Shown here: one piece after another, positions 9,926 through 17,832 of the stretch
Numbering within the stretch: position 1 is the first letter of the stretch
Layout: each line of letters opens with the position of its first letter
Source of the DNA: Cyanobacterium sp. HL-69
GTDB lineage: Bacteria; Cyanobacteriota; Cyanobacteriia; Cyanobacteriales; Cyanobacteriaceae
Length of the DNA stretch: 64,000 nucleotides
Reading direction: 5' to 3'
Assembly: GCA_002813895.1 (NCBI GenBank)
Contig: CP024912.1
Coordinates: 1,240,001-1,304,000, forward strand
Notes under the pieces: model-generated
Seen by the model: the letters and a program-made list of their open reading frames with translations, nothing else
Told to the model about the DNA's origin: nothing
Database searches by the model: none
Position numbers and translations under genes: made by a program

Positions 9926-10040
9926 CCGAGGAGATTTGAGAATTATAGACTAGGGTTTATGAATACCCCCCGTAGGAAAAAGCTAATTTACTAGAATTAT
10001 TGATTTTGGTGGGCGATAATACCCACCCCACCGCAACAGC

Positions 10041-12686
10041 TTAAGATAAAGCGTCCATCAGCTGAGTTTTAGCAGTAGCCAAAGCCTCATCAACCTTGGT
10101 GGCATCCCTTCCTCCCGCTTGGGCAAGGTTAGGGCGTCCTCCGCCTCCACCACCACAGATTTTGGCGATTTGTCCGATAAATTTACCTGCCTGAAGTTGT
10201 TTTTCTTTATAAACTTTTTCCCCAAAGGCAGCCACTAAACTTACCTTTCCTTCCTCGGGGATGGAAGCCAATACTACTGCACTATTCCCTAATTTTTGTT
10301 GTAATTTTTCCCCTGCGGTTTGTAAGGATTTAGCATCTAAATCTCTCATGTGGGCAACGAGAATTTTAAACTCTCCTACTGTTTGGGCTTCGTTAACTAA
10401 ACTATCGGATTTTAATAAAGCTAACTCTTGCTTAAGGCTTTCCAACTCTTTTTGGGTAGTTTTTAACTCACTTTGAAGATTGGCAAAACGTTCGGGAATT
10501 TCCTCGGGTTTGGCTTTGAGTTTATCAGCCAATTCTTTGACAACTTCATCTCTTACCTTGAGATATTCCAACACTGAGGCACCCGCCACAGCTTCGATGC
10601 GTCTTACCCCAGAAGAAATACCCGTTTCTGATATGATTTTAAATAGCCCTATTTCAGCGGTATTATTTACATGAGTCCCCCCACATAATTCCATGGAAAC
10701 CTCTGGTATATCGATAACACGCACCTGGGAGCCGTATTTTTCACCGAACATGGCGATCGCCCCTTTAGCCTTAGCTTCTTCTATACCCATAACAGAAATA
10801 TCAGCGGGATGGGCTTCGGCAATCCAAGTATTAATCAAATCCTCAATTTGTTGTAATTGAGATTTGGTAATGGGTTGAGGGGAATTAAAATCAAAGCGTA
10901 ACTTATCAAAGGATACCAAAGAACCAGCCTGAGAGATGGAATTATCCACCACCTTTTTTAACGCCGACTGTAATAGGTGAGTAGCGGTATGATTTGCCCT
11001 GACACGGTTACGACAGGCTTTGTCAACGGTTGCCCGTAGCTTTTGCCCTACGGTGATACTACCCCTTTCCACCGTGCCATAATGAACAAAAAAGCCCGAC
11101 TCCTTCTGTACATCATTGATGGAGATTAACACATCTTCCCCTGCGAGGTAGCCTTTATCGCCAATTTGCCCCCCAGACTCGGCATAGAAAGGAGTTTTAT
11201 TTAAAATTAACTGTACCTTAGTACCCGATTCCGCTTTTTTCACGGATTTACCTTCTACCAACAAACCCTCAATATGGCTAATCAATTGATATTCTTGGTA
11301 GCCCAAAAATTCTGTAGGATGGATATGTTCCGCTAATTTGTCAATGCTTCCTTGTACCGTTAAATCTATCGTCTCATGGGCTGATTGCGATCGCACTCTC
11401 TGAGCCTCCATCTCCGCCTCAAAGCCATCCACATCAATGGTTATACCCTGCTCCTCCGCTATTTCCTGAGTTAATTCCAAAGGAAAACCGAAAGTATCAT
11501 AAAGAGTAAAAGCATCCACCCCAGAAATTTCCGTTTTTTGCACCTGTTTTAGCTTATCAATAACCTCCGCCAAGAGTTTCTCACCCCTTTCAAGGGTAGC
11601 TAAGAAAGCTGACTCCTCCCGTTGCAACTCAGTTTTGATAACCTTTTCCCTTTCTCTGGTATTGGTGTAAATCCCCTCTAACAATTGAATGGCAGTTTCC
11701 GCCACCTGATTGATAAAATTACCATCAATGCCAATCAAACGCCCATGACGCACCACCCGACGAATAAGGCGACGCAAAATATAACCACGCCCCATATTAG
11801 AAGCAGAAATGCCATCAGCGATCATTTGTACCACCGATCGCACATGATCCCCTATTACCTTTAAAGATACCTTAGTATTCTCATTCGCTTTTTGATAGTC
11901 AATATCAGCCAACTCAGCAGCAGTCTTGATGATAGGGAAAATCAAATCAGTTTCATAATTATTCGGCACTTGTTGCAGAATCTGCGCCATTCTTTCCAAC
12001 CCCATACCCGTATCAATATTTTTCTTTTCTAGGGGCGTTAAATTTCCTTCGGTGTCTCGGTTATATTGCATAAACACCAAGTTATAAAACTCAATAAATC
12101 GACTATCATCTTCCAAATCGATATTATCATCACCCAATTCGGGCTTAAAATCATAGTATAACTCCGAACAAGGACCACAAGGGCCAGTCACCCCAGATTT
12201 CCAGAAATTATCTTCTTCTCCCATGCGGATAATCCTTTTTTCAGATACACCTATTTCATCACGCCAGATGGCAAAGGCTTCGTCATCTTCACGAAACACA
12301 CTAACCACAATTCTTTCTGGGGGTAGTTTAAATACTTGAGTCGATAATTCCCAACCCCATGCAATGGCCTGAGATTTAAAGTAATCCCCAAAACTGAAAT
12401 TGCCCAACATCTCAAAGAAAGTATGATGTCTGGCTGTGCGCCCCACATTCTCAATATCATTGGTGCGGATACATTTCTGGGAAGTAGTTGCCCTCGGTAC
12501 TTCAGGGGTTTGTTGCCCTAGGAATATGGGCTTAAATGGTAGCATACCTGCGATAGTTAAAAGCACCGTAGGATCTTCAGGTACTAAAGATGCACTAGGT
12601 AATATTTTATGTTGTTTTTGCTCAAAAAAGTTTAAAAATTTTGTTCTGATTTCGTTTCCTGTTAAGGAAGGAGGGATATTAGTCAT
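10041..12686 (-). CDS. alaS: alanyl-tRNA synthetase
   Basis: An 881-residue class II synthetase. The N-terminal aminoacylation domain contains RCIRTNDIENVGRTARHHTF and the motif GMGLERM. The editing domain carries HTATHLL and the zinc-binding CGGTH motif. A coiled-coil region (LKTTQKELESLKQELALLK) precedes the C-terminal DHHA1-type domain, which ends in a Gly-rich stretch and NLAQAGGRDATKV. Length is normal. It also clears mischarged Ser and Gly through the editing site, as known for the family. The gene is single. A weak hairpin without a T tract lies downstream at 10008-10027. Confidence 0.97.
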   Translation of the reverse strand: MTNIPPSLTGNEIRTKFLNFFEQKQHKILPSASLVPEDPTVLLTIAGMLPFKPIFLGQQTPEVPRATTSQKCIRTNDIENVGRTARHHTFFEMLGNFSFGDYFKSQAIAWGWELSTQVFKLPPERIVVSVFREDDEAFAIWRDEIGVSEKRIIRMGEEDNFWKSGVTGPCGPCSELYYDFKPELGDDNIDLEDDSRFIEFYNLVFMQYNRDTEGNLTPLEKKNIDTGMGLERMAQILQQVPNNYETDLIFPIIKTAAELADIDYQKANENTKVSLKVIGDHVRSVVQMIADGISASNMGRGYILRRLIRRVVRHGRLIGIDGNFINQVAETAIQLLEGIYTNTREREKVIKTELQREESAFLATLERGEKLLAEVIDKLKQVQKTEISGVDAFTLYDTFGFPLELTQEIAEEQGITIDVDGFEAEMEAQRVRSQSAHETIDLTVQGSIDKLAEHIHPTEFLGYQEYQLISHIEGLLVEGKSVKKAESGTKVQLILNKTPFYAESGGQIGDKGYLAGEDVLISINDVQKESGFFVHYGTVERGSITVGQKLRATVDKACRNRVRANHTATHLLQSALKKVVDNSISQAGSLVSFDKLRFDFNSPQPITKSQLQQIEDLINTWIAEAHPADISVMGIEEAKAKGAIAMFGEKYGSQVRVIDIPEVSMELCGGTHVNNTAEIGLFKIISETGISSGVRRIEAVAGASVLEYLKVRDEVVKELADKLKAKPEEIPERFANLQSELKTTQKELESLKQELALLKSDSLVNEAQTVGEFKILVAHMRDLDAKSLQTAGEKLQQKLGNSAVVLASIPEEGKVSLVAAFGEKVYKEKQLQAGKFIGQIAKICGGGGGGRPNLAQAGGRDATKVDEALATAKTQLMDALS

Positions 12687-12774
12687 AGAAAGTTATCATA
12701 TATTCGTCTATATGCTATTATCCCTTAAAATCACCTGTTAGTAAGTATTAAACTTTGTTAATGATTATGAAATT

Positions 12775-13683
12775 ATGAGTACACCTAACTTTCAAAAATT
12801 TTTTAAACCCCTTTTAGAAATTGCTTCTGATGACAAAGAACATTCTACAAAAGAAGCAAAAGAAATCTTGATCAATAAAATGGGATTAACCGCTGAAGAT
12901 TTACATGAAAAAGTAAGAAGTGGAGCAATGACAAAGGTTGATAACCGAATTTGGTGGGCAAAAAGTTATTTTGTTAAAGCAAAAGTCTTTCATTATCCTA
13001 AGCGTGGAATTTTTAAAATTACAGAAAGAGGGAAAGATTTATTAGCAAAAAAATATCAAGAAATAACTGTAAAAGAACTTCAGCAATATTCTGAATTTTT
13101 AGATTTTGTTACTCCTAAAAAGAATAAAAACAATGAAATATCTGACGTTCCTTTCACAGAAAAAGAGACTCCAGAAGAAATGCTTGAAAATGGTTATCAA
13201 GAAATTAGAAATGAATTAGCCGATGAACTTTTAAACACAATAAAAAGTAATTCTTATGATTTTTTTGAAAATTTAGTAATTGATTTGATGGTTCGTATGG
13301 GCTATGGTGGTTCGAGAGATGATGCGGGAGAATCTATTGGCAAAGTAGGTGATGAAGGAATTGATGGAATAATTAAAGAAGATAGATTAGGGTTAGATCT
13401 GATTTATTTACAAGCCAAAAAATGGGAAGGTACAATTGGAAGACCAGAAATTCAAAAATTTGTGGGTGCATTGCATGGAAAAAGAGCAAAAAAGGGAGTT
13501 TTCATCACTACGGGTGATTTCACTAAAACTGCTTTCGATTATGTAGAAAATATTGAGTCAAAAATTATTTTAATAGATGGCAAAAGTTTAGTAAATTATA
13601 TGATAGATTATAATTTAGGTGTTTCCATATCAGTCACTTATGAGATTAAGAAAATTGATAAGGATTATTTTTTTAATGATTAA
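12775..13683 (+). CDS. Mrr-type restriction endonuclease
   Basis: A 302-residue protein with two domains. Residues 1-105 form a winged-helix DNA-binding domain of the Mrr N-terminal type (PKRGIFKITERGKDLL). Residues 165-290 form the Mrr/PD-(D/E)xK nuclease domain, in which GDEGIDGIIKED supplies the Asp and YLQAKKW the Q-x-K part of the active site, followed by FVGALHGKRAKKGVFITTG. Mrr enzymes cut modified DNA as type IV restriction systems. No methylase or second subunit is adjacent. The gene is AT-rich and lies in a patch with antitoxin-like genes and an IS, which suggests acquisition. Confidence 0.88.
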   Translation: MSTPNFQKFFKPLLEIASDDKEHSTKEAKEILINKMGLTAEDLHEKVRSGAMTKVDNRIWWAKSYFVKAKVFHYPKRGIFKITERGKDLLAKKYQEITVKELQQYSEFLDFVTPKKNKNNEISDVPFTEKETPEEMLENGYQEIRNELADELLNTIKSNSYDFFENLVIDLMVRMGYGGSRDDAGESIGKVGDEGIDGIIKEDRLGLDLIYLQAKKWEGTIGRPEIQKFVGALHGKRAKKGVFITTGDFTKTAFDYVENIESKIILIDGKSLVNYMIDYNLGVSISVTYEIKKIDKDYFFND

Positions 13684-13855
13684 TTTATCTTTTAAATATA
13701 TCATATTCTTTTTCTTTAAACTTGCAAATATTCATGACAAAATACAATTAATTAAACTAATCTATTCAGTAAAAATATAACTATCCTATCTATCTTGAAT
13801 GAAGAAAATAAAGACTAGCTTAAATTACTAAATTAGCATCTCTACTGATTCAACT

Positions 13856-14086
13856 ATGGAAATAACAATTCGTGAACAATTACACCAACAAATTGATAAT
13901 TTACCTGATGAAATTGTTGAGAAAATAGCACAATTCACATTATCAATTACTAATGATTATGATATAAATATCGCTGAATACACTGATTGGCAGAAAAAAG
14001 AATGGCAGGAATTTTCGTTAAGTCAGTTTTTTTCAGAAGATAATGATATTGAATATTCTTTAGAAGATGCTCAGAAAACTTATTAA
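13856..14086 (+). CDS. small antitoxin-like protein
   Basis: A 76-residue acidic protein. The N-terminal segment (REQLHQQIDNLPDEIVEKIAQF) is a helix pair typical of small toxin-antitoxin antitoxins of the DUF2281/VapB-like kind. The middle (DWQKKEWQEFSLSQFF) and the acidic end would be the flexible toxin-binding part. It lies 172 bases after the Mrr gene and 47 bases before the HicB-like gene. No toxin of the PIN or RelE type follows it, so it is either an orphan or partnered elsewhere. The assignment rests on architecture, not a diagnostic motif. Confidence 0.5.
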   Translation: MEITIREQLHQQIDNLPDEIVEKIAQFTLSITNDYDINIAEYTDWQKKEWQEFSLSQFFSEDNDIEYSLEDAQKTY

Positions 14087-14133
14087 TGGGTTAGAAATAC
14101 AATATTAAAAAAAATAAGAGAGGGTAAATAGTT

Positions 14134-14355
14134 ATGAGTAAATTTAATTATACTGTCACTATTCAATGGAGTAATGAAGATAACTGTTTTGTTGTCTTTC
14201 TTCCTGACTTTAAAAATGAAATGCAACCCATTACCCATGGGGAAACCTATGAGGAAGCCTTAAAAAATGGACAAGAGGTTTTAGAGTTGATTATACAAGA
14301 GTACCAAGAGGATGGCAAAGATTTACCTCAACCTGAAACTTTTGTTTTTGCTTAA
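14134..14355 (+). CDS. HicB-like antitoxin family protein
   Basis: A 73-residue protein with the HicB-like partial RNase H fold: YTVTIQWSNEDNCFVVFLPDF, a central Gly/Thr-rich turn (HGETYEEALKNGQEVLELI) and a Pro-rich end (LPQPETF). A purine-rich AGAGGGTAAA precedes the ATG as ribosome binding site. HicB proteins usually sit beside a HicA mRNA interferase, but no HicA-like frame is visible on either side. The gene ends exactly where homology to the decayed symporter fragment starts. It also lacks the C-terminal DNA-binding domain of longer HicB proteins. Confidence 0.7.
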   Translation: MSKFNYTVTIQWSNEDNCFVVFLPDFKNEMQPITHGETYEEALKNGQEVLELIIQEYQEDGKDLPQPETFVFA

Positions 14356-14527
14356 AATTTAGCCCTCTTTATTTTCACCATTAGCTACGATTAAAAAAAT
14401 AACGGGCGATCGCCCTTATAACGAACATAACAATAAAGTATATAGTGGGAAGTATTGCAATTTGTGAATTATTTAATAATGTAGCAAAAGAGGCGATCGC
14501 AACGGCTAACATTTCATTAGATTTATA
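14356..14527 (-). pseudogene. decayed 3' end of a bile-acid/sodium symporter gene
   Basis: Read on the minus strand this stretch encodes LAVAIASFATLLNNSQIAIL and a further 25 or so residues ending YFFNRS, with a stop at 14381. It lines up with the last 45 residues of the intact symporter at 16913-17788 (TLAIAIATSATLLNNPQIAI and onward). Nucleotide similarity even runs past the stop, to about 14356. The upstream part of the gene is missing: the homology ends at about 14513, near the IS5-type element that starts at 14528. It is therefore a broken partial duplicate. Confidence 0.75.
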
Positions 14528-14582
14528 GAACCCATTTGGTATCTAGTAGAATATTGAGATGAAAACATAGAGAAATAGAAGG

Positions 14583-14879
14583 ATGGCATATTCTAGCAGT
14601 CTAAGTGATGAAGAATGGGAAGTAATCAAACCTCTGTTACCAAAAAAGAAACGAACTTGTCCACCAAAGTGGTCTAAAAGACAAATTTGGGATGGTATTT
14701 TTTATCAACTCAAAAATGGCTGTAATTGGTCTGATTTACCCAAGGATTTACCGCCTTATTCTACAGTTTACTGGCATTATAAAAACTGGAAAAAAGAGGG
14801 TATCTTTGAAATGGTGATGTGTGAGCTTCATAAGCAACTAAGGGAAAAAGTAAAAAAAAATCCACTTGGACTCGATTAA
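14583..14879 (+). CDS. IS5-family transposase, OrfA (upstream frame)
   Basis: A 98-residue frame matching the DUF4096-type N-terminus of IS5-family transposases: SSLSDEEWEVIKPLLPKKKR, then WDGIFYQLKNGCNWSDLP and YSTVYWHYKNWKKEGIF. This part binds the inverted repeats. Translation ends at 14877 unless ribosomes slip back one base on the run of nine A at 14852-14860. Slipping joins it to the downstream catalytic frame and gives a fusion of about 279 residues. Both frames are otherwise open and well preserved, so programmed frameshifting is more likely than decay. Confidence 0.85.
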   Translation: MAYSSSLSDEEWEVIKPLLPKKKRTCPPKWSKRQIWDGIFYQLKNGCNWSDLPKDLPPYSTVYWHYKNWKKEGIFEMVMCELHKQLREKVKKNPLGLD

Positions 14880-15421
14880 TAATCATTGATTCTCAAGCAG
14901 TACAAAATACTTGTAGTGCAGGAGTAGAGAGTAAAGGATTTTGTAGGTATAAACTCACCAATGGTATTAAAAGACATTTAGCAGTGGATAGTCTGGGATT
15001 TCCTTTTTTCACTTGTTGCACAAAGGCAAGTGTTTCCGATGATCGAGGATTAATCATGATGTTGAGTGAGAACATAGATTATTTTCGTGCCAAACCCATG
15101 AATGTTCATAAAATTACGATCCTCGTGGATTCGGGTTATCATCCTGATTTTATCATGAGGGAATTAGAAAAAGTTTATCCACAAATTGGAAAGAAAATTC
15201 GTATGGAAAAATCAGGCAAAATCTCTTCTGAACAAAAAAAATCAGAAGGAAAAAAAGGATTTGTGGTAGTCAAAGCAAGATGGATCATTGAAAGATCTAA
15301 TGCTTGGATGGAAAGATGTAAAAATTTGGTCAAAAACTTTGAAAGAACCTTATTCAACTCCACCCAAAAAGTTAACTTATGTTTTATTCGATTACTTTTA
15401 AAAAGACTCACTGCTTCCTGA
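14861..15421 (+). CDS. IS5-family transposase, OrfB (catalytic frame, reached by -1 frameshift)
   Basis: The -1 frame after the A run reads STWTRLIIIDSQAVQNTCSA, which supplies the first catalytic Asp (IIDSQ). The second Asp lies in ITILVDSGYHPDF and the Glu in ARWIIERSNAWMERCKNL, so the DDE triad is complete. The first ATG in this frame is only at 15059, inside the catalytic domain, so independent initiation would lose the first Asp; the natural product is the OrfA-OrfB fusion. The stop codon overlaps the first base of the right inverted repeat, as is common in compact insertion sequences. Confidence 0.85.
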   Translation, partial: STWTRLIIIDSQAVQNTCSAGVESKGFCRYKLTNGIKRHLAVDSLGFPFFTCCTKASVSDDRGLIMMLSENIDYFRAKPMNVHKITILVDSGYHPDFIMRELEKVYPQIGKKIRMEKSGKISSEQKKSEGKKGFVVVKARWIIERSNAWMERCKNLVKNFERTLFNSTQKVNLCFIRLLLKRLTAS

Positions 15422-15441
15422 GATACCAAATGGGTTCTATA

Positions 15442-15758
15442 AAGAAGAATAAGAGCGAAGATAATATTCATTTATGCAATACAGGTAAGGAAACATAGGC
15501 TCAATTTCCTGTAAAAATTGCCATGGTACATTTAACAATAAAAAGCAAAGAAAAAAATAATCATCTATAATGGAGGTCTATGCAAGGTTGTTAAACTGAC
15601 TCAACCAAGTAATCCCCACATTTAATAAATTCAATTTTCGGAAGGGTATTAAATTTAATAAAAAACGCAAATAATCCTTTCTGTTTTTTACCTCATCGAA
15701 AGAAAATAATAAATTAAACCGCTACAAAAAACTACTAAAAAAAATAATAGAAATAATT
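15442..15758. other. intergenic region with a possible small RNA
   Basis: About 317 bases between the IS and the BON-domain gene. No reading frame is supported. A TAATAT box near 15459 is followed by a stem AGGAAA / TTTCCT (about 15487-15510) that carries AGGAAACA, a motif also known from the cyanobacterial Yfr2 small RNAs. No terminator follows, so an RNA gene is only a weak possibility. Confidence 0.2.
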
Positions 15759-16610
15759 ATGAGTATTAGAGATAATCAAGAAATTTCCAGAAAAATATAT
15801 CGAGAATATACAGACACTGACGGAATTGTTCGCACCGAATACAAGGATATTAATGGCAACATTTATACAGAATATACCGATATTAACGGTAATTTTCACT
15901 CAGATCGAAAAGAGTTAATTGACGATAGATTGGTAGATGCCCATATTCAAGATGCACGAGTAGATAAAACAGTTGCACATATTGATAGGGCCGATAAAAA
16001 TACCTCTAAGGGTTTACTTATTGGTGTAATTGTCACTACCATAATAGCTTTAGTAGCAGGGGTAATCTACTTTTTAAATGATGCTAATAACCCTGAACCC
16101 GTTGCTATAGTGCCGATTCCTGCAGAAACAGCTGAGCCTGAGTCGATAGAAGTTGAGGAACAAGAAGCCATCCAAACAACCGCTACGAGAACAACTCCTG
16201 AACCTTCAAGTCCAGTAACTCCTGAATCAAATAATAATCCTCCTACAACGACAACAACGAATAATAATATAACCGTCACCCCTTCAGAGTCTAATCAAAA
16301 CCCTGCAGAAACAAATAATCAACCCCCCGCAGCTAACCCCACTCCCACTAACACGAGGCCTCAATCAACAGCAAATAATCCAGCCACACCTAAAAGCGAT
16401 GGCGATCTTAAAAATGAGATTGTGAAAAAGTTTCAGGATAATTTAGGAGATAATCAGTTAAATGTTGAGGTAAATAATGGCGATGTAATGATATCAGGGA
16501 TGTTGGAAACTCAAGCACAAGTGGAACAAATTCAACCAATACTTAAATCCGTTGAAGGAGTTAAGACAGTGAATATAATGGCTACCATCGAGCCTCAAAG
16601 GACAAATTAA
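15759..16610 (+). CDS. single-pass membrane protein with a C-terminal BON domain
   Basis: A 283-residue protein. Residues 16-48 hold three tandem 11-residue units (EYTDTDGIVRT, EYKDINGNIYT, EYTDINGNFHS). A membrane helix follows at about 82-105. Residues 110-210 are a low-complexity linker rich in Pro, Thr and Asn. The C-terminal 70 residues (LKNEIVKKFQDNLGDNQLNV onward, ending VEGVKTVNIMATIE) match a BON domain, a phospholipid- or envelope-associated module. The topology suggests a cytoplasmic repeat region and a periplasmic BON domain. A terminator follows at 16680-16705. Function is unknown. Confidence 0.8.
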   Translation: MSIRDNQEISRKIYREYTDTDGIVRTEYKDINGNIYTEYTDINGNFHSDRKELIDDRLVDAHIQDARVDKTVAHIDRADKNTSKGLLIGVIVTTIIALVAGVIYFLNDANNPEPVAIVPIPAETAEPESIEVEEQEAIQTTATRTTPEPSSPVTPESNNNPPTTTTTNNNITVTPSESNQNPAETNNQPPAANPTPTNTRPQSTANNPATPKSDGDLKNEIVKKFQDNLGDNQLNVEVNNGDVMISGMLETQAQVEQIQPILKSVEGVKTVNIMATIEPQRTN

Positions 16611-16679
16611 ATTAAGTTAAAGATTATAAAAACAATCACTTATTGAATCAAAAATTATGATGGTGCTAACTTAATATTC

Positions 16680-16705
16680 CTCGCCCTAAAAAAGCGAGAA
16701 TTTTT
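16680..16705 (+). terminator. probable terminator of the BON-domain gene
   Basis: CTCGC / GCGAG stem around a 9-base A-rich loop, then AATTTTTATTT. The stem is short, so confidence is moderate. Confidence 0.55.
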
Positions 16706-16746
16706 ATTTATTAGGGTCTGCGAAATCATCATATAATCCAGATTTA

Positions 16747-16839
16747 ATACCAAATCCTATTTAGATGGTATATTTATTTACTTGAAATTATTGAGATTGA
16801 TGATAGTTATTAGTCTACTTTTAATGTAGGATTTGGTAT
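16747..16839. repeat. 93-bp MITE-like element with 13-bp terminal inverted repeats
   Basis: ATACCAAATCCTA at 16747-16759 is repeated exactly in inverse orientation at 16827-16839. The interior is AT-rich and noncoding. Size and structure fit a miniature inverted-repeat element or a large hairpin. The flanks do not show a clear target duplication. It fills most of the 302-bp gap between the BON-domain gene and the symporter; apart from the terminator at 16680 nothing else is seen there. Confidence 0.45.
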
Positions 16840-16912
16840 AATAACATTTATGATACTTTTATAAAATAATTTAAGTAGCACAACATTTAGTTGATAATAT
16901 GATAATTTAGCT

Positions 16913-17788
16913 CTATTTATTTTCACTATTAATACGACTAAAAAAGTAACTTACCACTGCCCCTGTAACAAACATAATAATAGAATATATGGCAGGAGGT
17001 ATAGCAATTTGGGGATTATTTAATAATGTAGCAGAAGTGGCGATCGCAATGGCTAAAGTTCCATTTTGCATACCAGCTTCAATAGAGATAGTAGAAGACT
17101 GCTTAAAACTTAAATTCATGCTTTTAGCAATCAAAAAACTAACAAGCAAAGTAATCACATTCAGGGCAAGGGTAGGAAAACCTGTTGCTTGAATAAAAGG
17201 GATTAAATTTTCTCGCTCCGCTAAAATAGCCCCTACCACCACCAAAGCCATAAACAAACCAGAAGCAATCTTCACAGGTTTATCAGCACGACGGGCAAAA
17301 TTAGGTTTATAACTGCGAATCAGCATCCCTAAAGAGACAGGAATTAAGGTGACAACAATAATTTGTACAATAGTTTGCAACACAGGTAAAGCCACATAAG
17401 TGCGATCGCCCATAAACACTTCCATGCCATAATTGACTATAAAAGGCAAAGAAATGATAGTAATGACGCTAGACAAAGCCGTTAAACTAATAGATAAAGC
17501 CGTATCACATTTACCCAAATAAGAGTATAAATTAGAAGTCGCCCCCCCTGGACAAGCAGAAAGTAAAATAATGCCCACCGCAAACTCTGGCTGTAAATCC
17601 CAAAATCTCATCAACAAAAAAGCAATAATAGGTAATACAATTAACTGGCAAAATAACCCAATAAATATTGCCTTTGGTTCAAAAATTATTCTTTGAAAAT
17701 CTTTGGGCGTAAGGGATAAACCCATACCTAACATAATGGTAATTAGGGCAATGGGTAAAAATATTTCCGTAACAAAATTGGCTTCCAT
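16913..17788 (-). CDS. bile acid:sodium symporter (BASS) family transporter
   Basis: A 291-residue integral membrane protein with about nine hydrophobic segments. It shows the family core CPGGATSNLYSYLGKCDTAL (residues 79-98) and a second crossover region IEAGMQNGTLAIAIATSATL. Members carry organic anions, pyruvate or other acids with sodium in the plasma membrane; plant and cyanobacterial relatives are sodium-dependent, but the substrate here cannot be read from sequence. It is a single gene, convergent with the BON-domain gene. A decayed copy of its 3' end lies 2.5 kb away beside an IS5 element. Confidence 0.88.
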   Translation of the reverse strand: MEANFVTEIFLPIALITIMLGMGLSLTPKDFQRIIFEPKAIFIGLFCQLIVLPIIAFLLMRFWDLQPEFAVGIILLSACPGGATSNLYSYLGKCDTALSISLTALSSVITIISLPFIVNYGMEVFMGDRTYVALPVLQTIVQIIVVTLIPVSLGMLIRSYKPNFARRADKPVKIASGLFMALVVVGAILAERENLIPFIQATGFPTLALNVITLLVSFLIAKSMNLSFKQSSTISIEAGMQNGTLAIAIATSATLLNNPQIAIPPAIYSIIMFVTGAVVSYFFSRINSENK

Positions 17789-17832
17789 TCGTTCGTTGCA
17801 AATACTTAGTCTTGAGTTAGCAAAACTATATC

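Larger units (their letters stand above)
14528..15437 (+). mobile_element. IS5-family insertion sequence (IS427/IS1031-like), intact
   Basis: A 910-bp element bounded by perfect 17-bp inverted repeats (GAACCCATTTGGTATCT at 14528-14544, and its complement at 15421-15437). It is flanked by TATA on both sides (14524-14527 and 15438-15441), a likely target duplication; because TATA is palindromic, a 2-bp TA duplication is also possible. It carries two overlapping transposase frames in a -1 relation. It lies beside the decayed symporter fragment. Confidence 0.85.

Noticed and set aside
10008-10027. Terminator of alaS
   Set aside because: GGTGGG/CCCACC forms a hairpin, but no T tract follows on the minus strand, so I did not list it as a terminator.
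14583-15421. IS5 transposase as a frameshifted pseudogene
   Set aside because: The shift is -1 at a run of nine A, both frames are intact and the ends are perfect; programmed frameshifting is normal for this IS group.
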